Part shown: positions 7,418 to 14,591 of the stretch, piece after piece | How the letters are laid out: every line of letters starts with the position of its first letter | Numbering within the stretch: position 1 is the first letter of the stretch | Source of the DNA: CAZXDS01 sp964639525 | Lineage (GTDB): Bacteria > Bacteroidota > Ignavibacteria > Ignavibacteriales > Melioribacteraceae | Direction: 5' to 3' | NCBI GenBank assembly: GCA_964639525.1 | Contig: CAZXDS010000023.1 | Span: forward strand, 1 to 26,170 | DNA: 26,170 nucleotides | Made by a program: the position numbers and the translations under genes | The notes under the pieces: model-generated | The model's input: only the letters and a program-made list of their open reading frames with translations | What the model was told of the DNA's origin: nothing | The model's database searches: none

Positions 7418-8128
7418 TTGGCTTCGAAAAAAATATATTGTCATAATTGTGGTAAAGAAAATTTATCAACAAATAAATTTTGCTCTACTTGCGGTACAAA
7501 ATTAGATAAAACTGCAAAACAAGATGCTCATGTAAATGTAAAATCAAAAGAAATTAGCAACACAAAAATGCTAACAATTGTTGGAGGTGTTGTTGTTCTT
7601 GCGGCATTAATTCTATATTTATCCGGTACATTTGATAAACCGGCTTATGTTGCAAGCAATACAAATCAGCAACAATCGACTCAGAATTTTCAAAACCCGC
7701 AAACGGGTCCTGATTTAAATAGCATTCAAGCAATATCCGAACTTGAAAAACAATACGATAATAATCCTAATGATTATGCTACTTTATTGCGACTGGCTCA
7801 TCTTTTAAACGATTCCCGTTTTTATGAACGTGCAATTAAGGAATACACAAAATATTTGAAAAAATATACTAAAAAAGCAGATGTTTGGGTTGATATGGGA
7901 GTTTGCTATTACCAATTGAAGAGACATTCAAAAGCCATTGAAATTATGAAAAAAGCAATTGCAATAAATCCCAAACATCAAATTGCTAATTTTAATCTCG
8001 GGATAGTAAATTTTGATATGGGCAATACTAAAGAAGCATTGCAGTGGTGGAAAAAAGCTGTATCAATAAATGCCAATTCCGGCATAGGACAAAAAGCACA
8101 AAAATTAATAAATCAAAATAACAAATAG
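7418..8128 (+). CDS. Zinc-ribbon, single-pass membrane, TPR protein
   Basis: 236 residues in three parts. First is a zinc ribbon with C8-x2-C11 and C22-x2-C25 (residues 6-28). Second is one membrane helix (about 52-70). Third is a linker rich in Asn/Gln and a TPR domain (about 105-230) with repeat signatures such as ADVWVDMGVCYYQLKRHSKA. The start is TTG, seven bases after AAGGA; the frame shows no better start. The architecture suggests a membrane-anchored scaffold whose zinc ribbon and TPR domain face opposite sides, but no specific function is known to me. It follows the HU gene by 13 nt and is followed by the small basic gene 10 nt later. Confidence 0.8.
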   Translation: MASKKIYCHNCGKENLSTNKFCSTCGTKLDKTAKQDAHVNVKSKEISNTKMLTIVGGVVVLAALILYLSGTFDKPAYVASNTNQQQSTQNFQNPQTGPDLNSIQAISELEKQYDNNPNDYATLLRLAHLLNDSRFYERAIKEYTKYLKKYTKKADVWVDMGVCYYQLKRHSKAIEIMKKAIAINPKHQIANFNLGIVNFDMGNTKEALQWWKKAVSINANSGIGQKAQKLINQNNK

Positions 8129-8138
8129 GAGAAATAAT

Positions 8139-8234
8139 ATGCCTTGCGGAAAAAAGAAAAAACGCTCAAAAATGGCAACTCACAAAAGAAAAAAAAGATT
8201 GAGAAAGAATAGACATAAGAAAAAAATTAGATAA
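8139..8234 (+). CDS. 31-residue basic ribosome-associated protein (AURKAIP1/COX24-like)
   Basis: A very small gene of 32 codons with a strong AGGAG (8127-8131) seven bases before the ATG. The product starts MPCGKKKKRSK and continues MATHKRKKRLRKNRHKKK; about two thirds of it is Lys, Arg or His. This matches the short AURKAIP1/COX24 domain proteins of Bacteroidota and relatives, which resemble mitochondrial mS38 and actinobacterial bS22 in binding the small ribosomal subunit. The link to mS38/bS22 is from family knowledge and very short sequence. It ends 7 nt before tRNA-Thr, so both may be on one transcript. Automated gene finders would easily miss it. Confidence 0.85.
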   Translation: MPCGKKKKRSKMATHKRKKRLRKNRHKKKIR

Positions 8235-8241
8235 TTTTTAG

Positions 8242-8314
8242 GCCATCTTAGCTCAGTTGGTAGAGCAATTCATTCGTAATGAATAGGTCGCCGGTTCGAC
8301 TCCGGCAGATGGCT
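8242..8314 (+). tRNA. tRNA-Thr (anticodon CGT)
   Basis: 73 nt fold as a complete cloverleaf. The acceptor is GCCATCT with AGATGGC, the D-arm GCTC...GAGC, the anticodon stem ATTCA/TGAAT with loop TTCGTAA (anticodon CGT, reads ACG), the variable loop AGGTC, and the T-arm GCCGG-TTCGACT-CCGGC. The discriminator is T. The 3' CCA is not encoded (CAG follows), so it must be added enzymatically. Confidence 0.96.
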
Positions 8315-8355
8315 CAGAAAAACTTTTATTCCCTACAAATAACTCATCCCGTTTT

Positions 8356-8393
8356 TTCACTGAGTATATTTCTCATAAGAAGAATTCAGTGAA
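8356..8393. repeat. Hairpin downstream of tRNA-Thr
   Basis: TTCACTGA (8356-8363) and TCAGTGAA (8386-8393) form a perfect 8-bp stem with a 22-nt loop, 42 nt after the tRNA. It is followed by CCATTTTC, not a clean T-run. It could end the HU-to-tRNA transcript, but evidence is weak. Confidence 0.35.
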
Positions 8394-8656
8394 CCATTTT
8401 CATTTGAAATCATAGAGTAATTTTTTAATTTATTGAAATTATATTCTAAAGCTTTTTAAAATATAATTTTGCTAAACATATTTCATTTGATGCCGATAAT
8501 GTTGTTAAAGAAAAATATTTTTATTCGTGAGCTTCTTGCCCTCATAAAATTCCCTGCATTGGTTGATTTTTTTTAATCTCTAAAGTAGGGAATTTTCTTT
8601 TACCGCCCTTTCTACACAATCAATCAATTTTTTTTGAAAATATTATTACAATTCCC

Positions 8657-8714
8657 TTGACTTTCCACTATATATTTAGTTATTTTGCTTATGTGTGGGT
8701 AATTATGTGTAGTG
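8657..8714 (+). promoter_or_regulatory. Candidate dcw promoter and MraZ box
   Basis: TTGACT (8657-8662) and TATTTT (8681-8686), 18 bp apart, could be the dcw promoter. Right after it, ATGTGTGGG (8691-8699) is followed by ATGTGTAGTG (8705-8714) in direct repeat with a 14-bp step. GTGGG-type direct repeats at this place are the known MraZ operator in Proteobacteria. The second copy here is degenerate, so the call is tentative. Confidence 0.35.
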
Positions 8715-8757
8715 ATACAATGATATTCCCTAATTTTGTCAAATTAAGCTAAATTCT

Positions 8758-9198
8758 ATGTTTATAGGAAATTTCAAATATTCAATTGATTCAAAAGGAA
8801 GAATTAGTATTCCTGCAAAAATGAGACGCTATGTTAATCCTGATGCGAACGACTCTTTTATTATTACGAGGGGAATGGCAAAGTGTTTGGAAATTCATCC
8901 TTTGGATTTGTGGAAGGATTTATACGCTAGCAAATTAAAGAAATTAAATTCGTTTGATCCTGTTCAAGCCAGGTTTTTAAGAATGCTTTTACAGGAAGCT
9001 GCCGAAGACAAATTAGACTCACAAAACAGATTGATGATTCCTAAAAATTTAATAGAGTATGCCGGAATAGAAGGCGATGTCCTTATTCTTGGAGCGATGG
9101 ATAAAATTGAAGTTTGGAATCCCAAAATTTACCAAGAGTATTTGAGTGAATCCGAGCTTACTTATGAGGATATTGCTAAAGATGTAATGACGGAATAA
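8758..9198 (+). CDS. mraZ: Transcriptional regulator MraZ
   Basis: First gene of the dcw cluster. It encodes 146 residues with two SpoVT/AbrB-like halves, each with the conserved D-x3-R motif (D11-R15 in DSKGRISIP, D87-R91 in DSQNRLMIP). In studied bacteria MraZ forms a ring, binds direct repeats upstream of its own gene and controls the dcw operon; possible sites are seen at 8691-8714. No clear Shine-Dalgarno precedes the ATG. The stop overlaps the rsmH start by one base (TAATG), so the two are coupled. Confidence 0.95.
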   Translation: MFIGNFKYSIDSKGRISIPAKMRRYVNPDANDSFIITRGMAKCLEIHPLDLWKDLYASKLKKLNSFDPVQARFLRMLLQEAAEDKLDSQNRLMIPKNLIEYAGIEGDVLILGAMDKIEVWNPKIYQEYLSESELTYEDIAKDVMTE

Positions 9199-10124
9199 TG
9201 ATGAAAAGTCATCATGTTCCGGTTCTCTTGGAGAAAACAATTGAATACTTGGTTACTAATCTTTCCGGAGCGTATTTTGATGGGACGATTGGTTTTGGGG
9301 GACATTCAAGCAAAATTCTTTCTCAACTTGATGACGATGCAAAACTCATCGGAACTGACAAAGACAAAATCGCTTTTGATTATTCAACTAAAAAATTTGA
9401 TAACGATGGTCGTGTGGTTGTTTTCAATACTGCGTTTACAAATATTGATGTAATTAGCAGATTAGAAAATATTAGAGGCTACGACGGCATTTTTGCCGAT
9501 CTCGGTGTATCTTCTTTTCAATTGGATGATGCCGAGTCCGGATTTACTTTTCGTGAAGATGTCCCGTTAGATTTAAGAATGGACAAAACAAAAGGAATTT
9601 CCGCTGCGGAAGTTGTAAACACCTTTGATTACGCAGAAATTGTTAAAATTCTTTTTAAGTATGGCGAAGACCCAAGATCAAAATTTATTACTAAAGAAAT
9701 AATTGCTCATCGCGAGAAAGAAAAAATTAAGACTACCGGGCAGTTAAGAAAAATTGTTGAAAAAACAGTTAATCAAAAAGTTATAAAAAAATCATTGTCG
9801 CGTGTTTTTCAGGCATTCAGAATCTATGTAAACGATGAGCTTGAAGAGTTAAAAATATTTTTACAAAAATCTGTTGATTTGTTAAAACCCAATGGGCGAA
9901 TTGTAATATTGACTTATCATTCTCTCGAAGATAGAATTGTAAAAGAATTTTTCAAGTATGAAAGTTTGGATTGCATTTGTCCGCCGGATTTTCCGATTTG
10001 TGTTTGCGACAAAAAGTCAAATCTTAAAATTTTAACGAAAAAACCTTTGTCGCCGGATAAAAAGGAACTTGAAATAAACAGAAGAAGCAGGAGTGCCAAA
10101 TTAAGGGCGGCAGAAAAAATATAA
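9198..10124 (+). CDS. rsmH: 16S rRNA (cytosine1402-N4)-methyltransferase RsmH (MraW)
   Basis: 308 residues. SAM-dependent enzyme that methylates N4 of C1402 in the P site of 16S rRNA. The SAM loop is D28-G-T-I-G-F-G-G-H-S37, preceded by HHVPVLL. Other family blocks are FADLGVSSFQLD, FREDVPLDLRMD and the C-terminal ILTYHSLEDRIVK. The start at 9198 is followed at once by a second ATG at 9201; either could be used. The last 25 nt appear to overlap the ftsL frame, and the Shine-Dalgarno for ftsL lies within its coding sequence. Confidence 0.97.
   Translation: MMKSHHVPVLLEKTIEYLVTNLSGAYFDGTIGFGGHSSKILSQLDDDAKLIGTDKDKIAFDYSTKKFDNDGRVVVFNTAFTNIDVISRLENIRGYDGIFADLGVSSFQLDDAESGFTFREDVPLDLRMDKTKGISAAEVVNTFDYAEIVKILFKYGEDPRSKFITKEIIAHREKEKIKTTGQLRKIVEKTVNQKVIKKSLSRVFQAFRIYVNDELEELKIFLQKSVDLLKPNGRIVILTYHSLEDRIVKEFFKYESLDCICPPDFPICVCDKKSNLKILTKKPLSPDKKELEINRRSRSAKLRAAEKI
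10089..10102 (+). promoter_or_regulatory. Shine-Dalgarno and ATT start for ftsL
   Basis: AGGAG at 10089-10093 inside the rsmH coding sequence, six intervening bases, then ATT at 10100-10102 in the ftsL frame. No ATG, GTG or TTG in that frame lies between the upstream stop and the membrane helix. ATT starts are known for infC. Confidence 0.5.
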
Positions 10125-10462
10125 AAAAGAAAAAGAAAGATAAAAAATTAATTGGCTCTAAATATTTCATAGGGTTATTTGTTTTATTTTCATTTTTTTT
10201 AATGGGTTATGTTTTTATTAAGAAAGAGATTAAAATTTTGACTAAAACCATCGCAGATACTGAATTAGAATTGAAAGTTGAAAAAGGAAAAATTGAAGAA
10301 GTTTCCGTTGATATTCAAAAATACTCTTCTGAAGGAAGAATAGTTTCGTTTGCAAAAGATTCGTTGAACTTAATCAGAACTGATAAAGCATTTGACACGA
10401 TACGTGTTGACGAAAATCAAATATTAAAAATAGAACAACTTGTAAACAGCAAATATGATTAA
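10100..10462 (+). CDS. ftsL: Cell division protein FtsL, probably starting at ATT
   Basis: Small bitopic divisome protein, 120 residues if begun at the ATT at 10100. The first ATG in frame is at 10202, but starting there removes the membrane helix. Upstream in the same open frame lie a Lys-rich cytoplasmic stretch (KKKKKDKKLIGSK) and a hydrophobic segment YFIGLFVLFSFFLMGYVFI, exactly the FtsL layout, followed by a coiled-coil-like region. The frame has no ATG, GTG or TTG upstream; it opens after a stop at 10070. ATT at 10100 has AGGAG seven bases before it. ATA 10121 is an alternative start. The ftsI ATG overlaps its end by 8 nt. Identity rests on size, topology and position, since FtsL sequence is poorly conserved. 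Confidence 0.75.
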   Translation: MKGGRKNIKKKKKDKKLIGSKYFIGLFVLFSFFLMGYVFIKKEIKILTKTIADTELELKVEKGKIEEVSVDIQKYSSEGRIVSFAKDSLNLIRTDKAFDTIRVDENQILKIEQLVNSKYD

Positions 10463-12485
10463 CTCTAGAGCACTGACAGTATTTTTTGTTTTTGTAGTTT
10501 TCTTCGGGATTCTCGTTGTAAAACTATTTACAATACAAGTCTCTAATCATGAAAAATATTTGCTAATTGCAAACAGACAAAGCACTAAATCTGAGATACT
10601 AAAAGCACAGCGTGGTGTAATAATGGATAGAAATGGGACTGTGCTTGCATATTCAAAAGATGATATTTCGTTTTTTGTTGATACGAAAATGATAAACTTA
10701 AAGAGCCGTATGAAACTTGCCGGGAAGTTTGCAAAAGTCTTCGGCAAGGATAGTGTGCATTATTTTAATTTAATGAAGCTTAGAAAGAAAAAGCGAAATG
10801 TATGTATTATTAAAAAAGCTTCGCAGAAAAAAGCATTGCTGATGAAGAATTTTATTAATTCGAGCTTAATTAAAAAAGAAGATGTTACTCGCGTATATCC
10901 ATATGGAAGTCTTGCTGCCCATATTTTGGGGTTTACAAATTTTACTAATAAGGGTGTATCAGGAATAGAAAAAGAATTTAACAAAGAACTAAAAGGCAAA
11001 GACGGACGCGTATTTTTTGAACGAGATGCAGCAAACCGCGTGGTTGCAGTTGATGAAAATTTATCTGTTAAAAGTCAGGTCGGGAAAACACTTTATTTGA
11101 CAATAAATTATACATATCAAAAAATACTTGAAGAAGAATTATCGGCGGGCTTAAAAAAGTTTGATGGGAAAGAAGCGGTTGGTATTATTATGAATCCGAA
11201 TAACGGGGAAATATTGGCACTGGCAAATCTACCTACTTTTGATCCGCAGAATATTAAGCGTTTATCGACAGAAAGCCGAAGAAATAGGGCAATCTGTGAT
11301 TCTTATGAACCCGGTTCAACAATTAAGCCTATTGTAATGAGTATGTTGCTTGATAAAAATCTTGTTCGTGAAAATGAAGTTATTAACACGGAAAACGGCG
11401 TTTATAAATTAGGACGAACAACAATACGCGATGACCACAAATATAAAAACCTTACTGTTACAGAAGTGATTGAACATTCGAGCAATATTGGCATAAGTAA
11501 GTTATCCAAGCGTTTGGATGATAATGTGTTTTACAAATATTTTCGTGATTACGGATTTGGTCAATCAACTTCAATAACTCTTCCCGGAGAAGTTGAAGGG
11601 AAACTTAAAAAGCCGCATGATTTTAATAGTATTACAAAACCGTTCATGTCATTTGGGTACGCAATATCAACAACGCCAATTCAAATAACAACGGCATACA
11701 GTGCTTTGGTAAACGGCGGAGTATTATTTCAACCTCACATTTGGGAAAAAGTTGTTGACGGAAATGGAAATGTTGTTAAAAAAAATCACCCAAGCATGAT
11801 TAGAAAAGTTATTAGTAAATCAACTTCCGATAAAGTAAAGCGGATGATGATTGGTGTGGTTGAAAACGGAACTGCTACAAGAGCACAACTTAAGAATGTA
11901 CTCGCCGGTGGAAAGACAGGAACATCACAGCAACTAATTGACGGGAAATATTCTAAGAAGAATTATAACACTTCTTTTGTCGGTTTTTTCCCTGCTGAAC
12001 AACCTACGGCAGTTGTTTATATACTTGTAAAGAATCCGAAAAAAGCAAAGTACGGCGGAGATGTTGCTGCTCCGATATTTAAAAATGTAGCTGAAAGATT
12101 GATTGAAGCCGATTTAAGCCTGGTCCCGCAAAATTATAAAATCGAACGCAAGGAAAACTACTTTAACGATTTGCGATTAAAAATTACATCAGCCTCAAAT
12201 AAAAGACATGGATTTGTTACTTCGGATATTGGAGAAAGGAAAAACAAAGATAAAGATAAAGTAAAAAATTCTGTTATAAACAGAACAACAATGCCTAATA
12301 TTAAAGAAAAAACAAAAAGGGAAGCAATTGCTGTTGTGTCCGGTTTGAGTTTGAATTATAAAGCTGTAGGTACCGGTTATGTAGTATTTCAGAGCATTGA
12401 AGCCGGTGCAAAAATTAAAAGCGGTTCTTTTTTAATTTTTCAGTGCAAGCCTAAAACCAAACTAAAATCACTGAGGATAAATTAA
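10455..12485 (+). CDS. ftsI: Division transpeptidase FtsI (PBP3/2B type) with PASTA domain
   Basis: 676 residues; DD-transpeptidase crosslinking septal peptidoglycan. One membrane helix (about residues 6-26), a PBP dimerisation domain, then the transpeptidase domain with S288-T-I-K291, S342-S-N344 and K487-T-G489, all intact. The C-terminal about 60 residues (from MPNIKEKTKREA) form one PASTA domain, as in SpoVD-like division PBPs. A Lys-rich linker (about 580-615) separates it from the catalytic part. It overlaps ftsL by 8 nt and murE by 1 nt (TAATG), so it is translationally coupled on both sides. Confidence 0.96.
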   Translation: MINSRALTVFFVFVVFFGILVVKLFTIQVSNHEKYLLIANRQSTKSEILKAQRGVIMDRNGTVLAYSKDDISFFVDTKMINLKSRMKLAGKFAKVFGKDSVHYFNLMKLRKKKRNVCIIKKASQKKALLMKNFINSSLIKKEDVTRVYPYGSLAAHILGFTNFTNKGVSGIEKEFNKELKGKDGRVFFERDAANRVVAVDENLSVKSQVGKTLYLTINYTYQKILEEELSAGLKKFDGKEAVGIIMNPNNGEILALANLPTFDPQNIKRLSTESRRNRAICDSYEPGSTIKPIVMSMLLDKNLVRENEVINTENGVYKLGRTTIRDDHKYKNLTVTEVIEHSSNIGISKLSKRLDDNVFYKYFRDYGFGQSTSITLPGEVEGKLKKPHDFNSITKPFMSFGYAISTTPIQITTAYSALVNGGVLFQPHIWEKVVDGNGNVVKKNHPSMIRKVISKSTSDKVKRMMIGVVENGTATRAQLKNVLAGGKTGTSQQLIDGKYSKKNYNTSFVGFFPAEQPTAVVYILVKNPKKAKYGGDVAAPIFKNVAERLIEADLSLVPQNYKIERKENYFNDLRLKITSASNKRHGFVTSDIGERKNKDKDKVKNSVINRTTMPNIKEKTKREAIAVVSGLSLNYKAVGTGYVVFQSIEAGAKIKSGSFLIFQCKPKTKLKSLRIN

Positions 12486-13987
12486 TGAATCTTGCAAATT
12501 TACTCAGCGGGTTGGATGTTATTCAAATTATCGGCAGTGCCGAACAAAAGGAAATTGAATCAATTACATTTGACAGCAGAAAGGTTAATGAAAAATCAAT
12601 TTTTGTTGCAATAAAAGGATTTGTAACTGACGGACATGATTTTATTCCGCAAGCACTTTCTCAAAAAGCTGCTGCGATTATTTTAGATAATGCAGCTGCA
12701 GTTCCTGAGCACTTAATTGAACAAAATAATTGCGTAAAAATATTGGTTAAAGACAGCCGGATTGCTTTAGCTCAAATTTCGAATTTGTTTTTCGGGCAGC
12801 CTTCAAAAAAAATGAAAGTAATTGGTATTACCGGCACTAAAGGTAAAACTACTACCGCATTTTACATTAAGAATATTTTGGAAAATAATGGTTCTAAAGT
12901 CGGGTTGATTGGTACAATGAAGAACATGATTGCCGATAAAGTTATTCCAACTAGTTTGACTACACCTGAATCGAACACAATAAATTATTTAATGAGCGAA
13001 ATGGTAAATGCCGGATGTGAGTATTGTGTAATGGAGGTTTCCTCTCATTCACTTGAATTACACCGCGTTGATTTTCTTGATTTTGATGCAGCTGTTTTTA
13101 CGAACTTAACTTCCGACCACATGGATTTTCATGAAACTCGCGAAAATTATCTGAATGCAAAAAAAATACTATTTGATAAGATAAAGCCAAGTGGTAAGAT
13201 TATTTACAATTTTAATGATGCCGTAAAGGGTGAAATACTTGCCGATTCAAAAGCGGAGAAGCATTCGTTCGGTGAAAATGCGGACGCTGATATTTCATTC
13301 AGCGATGTCAATTACAATTTTGAGGGAACTCATTTTTCAATTTTAATCAATAACGAAAAAATTGGTATTTCCACAAAACTTATTGGAGCATTTAACGTGT
13401 ACAATGCAGTAGCTGCTTTTTCTACCGCCATTAACTTGGGTCTTCCGATTGAAGTTGCTAAAAAAGGAATTGAAACACTGTCCCAAATTTCCGGAAGATT
13501 TGAAGTGGTTAAATCAGATGAAAAATTTGCAGTAATTGATTTTTCACACACCGCGGACAGTTTAAGACAGGCTCTGATTGCAGTTAATGAAATTGCTGAT
13601 AAATATTCTCCGAAGAAAAAAATCTACACAGTTTTTGGCTGTGGTGGAGATAGGGATATTACTAAAAGACCAATAATGGGAAAGTACGCTTCTGAGTTGA
13701 GTGATAAAGTTTTTGTTACTTCAGACAATCCGAGGAATGAAGACCCGTTATTAATTCTCAAGTCCATTGAAAAAGGAATGACAAAAAATAATTACAAGAT
13801 AATTGAAAATAGGGAAGAAGCAATTAGGCATGCTATCACTGAATCTGAGCCTAATTCAGTGATTTTAATAGCAGGAAAAGGGCACGAAAATTATCAGTTG
13901 GTTAAAGGTGTTAAAACTCATTTCTCTGATAAAGAGATGGCGGAAAAATATTTGCTTGTTGAAAAGAAGGAGTTGGAAAGTTTATAA
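12485..13987 (+). CDS. murE: UDP-MurNAc-Ala-Glu ligase MurE, meso-DAP type
   Basis: 500 residues. ATP-dependent cytoplasmic ligase adding the third amino acid to the UDP-MurNAc dipeptide. The P-loop is G117-T-K-G-K121-T-T. The specificity motif D414-N-P-R417 (in DNPRNEDP) is that of enzymes using meso-diaminopimelate; lysine enzymes lack the Arg. The N-terminal Mur domain has FDSRKV and AIKGFVTDGHDF. After its stop the native operon is interrupted by the repeat-bounded GxxExxY cassette before murF. Confidence 0.97.
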   Translation: MNLANLLSGLDVIQIIGSAEQKEIESITFDSRKVNEKSIFVAIKGFVTDGHDFIPQALSQKAAAIILDNAAAVPEHLIEQNNCVKILVKDSRIALAQISNLFFGQPSKKMKVIGITGTKGKTTTAFYIKNILENNGSKVGLIGTMKNMIADKVIPTSLTTPESNTINYLMSEMVNAGCEYCVMEVSSHSLELHRVDFLDFDAAVFTNLTSDHMDFHETRENYLNAKKILFDKIKPSGKIIYNFNDAVKGEILADSKAEKHSFGENADADISFSDVNYNFEGTHFSILINNEKIGISTKLIGAFNVYNAVAAFSTAINLGLPIEVAKKGIETLSQISGRFEVVKSDEKFAVIDFSHTADSLRQALIAVNEIADKYSPKKKIYTVFGCGGDRDITKRPIMGKYASELSDKVFVTSDNPRNEDPLLILKSIEKGMTKNNYKIIENREEAIRHAITESEPNSVILIAGKGHENYQLVKGVKTHFSDKEMAEKYLLVEKKELESL

Positions 13988-14001
13988 AACTAAAGATTTA
14001 A

Positions 14002-14078
14002 CCGCAGAGACGCAAAGGCGCAGAGAATAAATAGTAATAGAATAAAAAATTAAACTTTGCGTCTTAGCGTCTCTGCGG
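14002..14078. repeat. Left hairpin repeat of the GxxExxY cassette
   Basis: CCGCAGAGACGCAAAGGCGC and following bases at 14002-14026 pair with 14055-14078, which ends GCGTCTCTGCGG. The spacer of 28 nt is AT-rich. It begins 14 nt after the murE stop. Confidence 0.8.
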
Positions 14079-14125
14079 TAAAAAAAAGTAACGTTATTTG
14101 TTAAAATAATAAATTGCTGTGAAAA

Positions 14126-14512
14126 ATGAATAAGGATGAATATAATAGTTTGTCAAAAGAAATATTGGATGCAAGTATTACAGTTCACAAAATAATGGGT
14201 CCCGGGTTATTGGAATCTGTTTATGAGATGTGCTTAATGAAAGAATTTGAATTAAGGAAAATCAAAGCAGAAAATCAGATAGAGATTCCATTGGTTTATA
14301 AAGGATATGAATTAAAAAAAGATTTTAGGATAGATATATTAATTGAAAAAGAAATAATAATTGAAATAAAGGCTGTGGAAATTATGCATCCTGTTTATAC
14401 AGCCCAACTCATTTCTTATTTAAAATTAGCAAATAAGAAATTAGGATTTCTAATTAATTTTAATGTGCCATTATTAAAAGATGGATTTAAAAGATTTGTA
14501 AATAATTTCTAA
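14126..14512 (+). CDS. GxxExxY family protein (PD-(D/E)XK nuclease-like)
   Basis: 128 residues. The naming motif is present as G-P-G-L-L-E-S-V-Y (about residues 26-34). Later FRIDILIEKEIIIEIKAVE (about 71-89) has the D...E-x-K arrangement of a PD-(D/E)XK nuclease core. The family is widespread, often multicopy, and has no established function. No Shine-Dalgarno is evident (GCTGTGAAAA before the ATG). It has nothing to do with wall synthesis and sits between murE and murF within its own repeats, which marks it as an insertion. Its orientation matches the operon, so it can be cotranscribed. Confidence 0.85.
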   Translation: MNKDEYNSLSKEILDASITVHKIMGPGLLESVYEMCLMKEFELRKIKAENQIEIPLVYKGYELKKDFRIDILIEKEIIIEIKAVEIMHPVYTAQLISYLKLANKKLGFLINFNVPLLKDGFKRFVNNF

Positions 14513-14513
14513 A

Positions 14514-14577
14514 CTTAGCATCTCAGCGTCTTTGCGGTTAATCTTAAAACTTGCCGCAGAGACGCTAAGTCGCTAAG
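14514..14577. repeat. Right hairpin repeat of the GxxExxY cassette
   Basis: 14514-14537 (ending GCGTCTTTGCGG) and 14554-14577 (beginning CCGCAGAGACGC) are inverted copies with a few mismatches. The first begins two nt after the GxxExxY stop. The bases between the second arm and the murF ATG are AT-only except one G and contain no Shine-Dalgarno. Confidence 0.8.
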
Positions 14578-14591
14578 AAAAAATAAAATTT

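Larger units (their letters stand above)
8328..8731. promoter_or_regulatory. Five copies of ATTCCCT in the dcw leader
   Basis: The 443-bp gap before mraZ holds no gene. In it the 7-mer ATTCCCT occurs at 8328-8334, 8549-8555, 8651-8657 and 8725-8731, and inverted (AGGGAAT) at 8587-8593. The second and inverted copies are the ends of a 10-bp perfect inverted repeat (AAAATTCCCT at 8546-8555, AGGGAATTTT at 8587-8596). A sixth copy lies at 6986-6992, upstream of the HU gene. The density suggests binding sites of a regulator, which I cannot name. Confidence 0.4.
14002..14577. mobile_element. GxxExxY cassette bounded by CCGCAGAGACGC repeats
   Basis: Between murE and murF, 576 bp hold one gene (14126-14512). 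Each flank is a hairpin built from the same repeat. The left has arms 14002-14026 and 14055-14078, inverted at 21 of 24 positions. The right has arms 14514-14537 and 14554-14577, also inverted with a few mismatches. All four contain variants of CCGCAGAGACGC, so the order is plus, minus, gene, minus, plus. Such cassettes with GxxExxY genes recur in other genomes as far as I recall. No transposase is present. The right end lies 14 nt before the murF ATG. Confidence 0.6.

Noticed and set aside
10455..12485. SpoVD or another sporulation PBP instead of FtsI
   Set aside because: PASTA-bearing division PBPs also occur in non-sporulating lineages, and the place between ftsL and murE fits FtsI.
14002..14577. 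CRISPR-like array at the CCGCAGAGACGC repeats
   Set aside because: The copies alternate in orientation, spacers are unequal and a protein gene lies between them; there are no cas genes.
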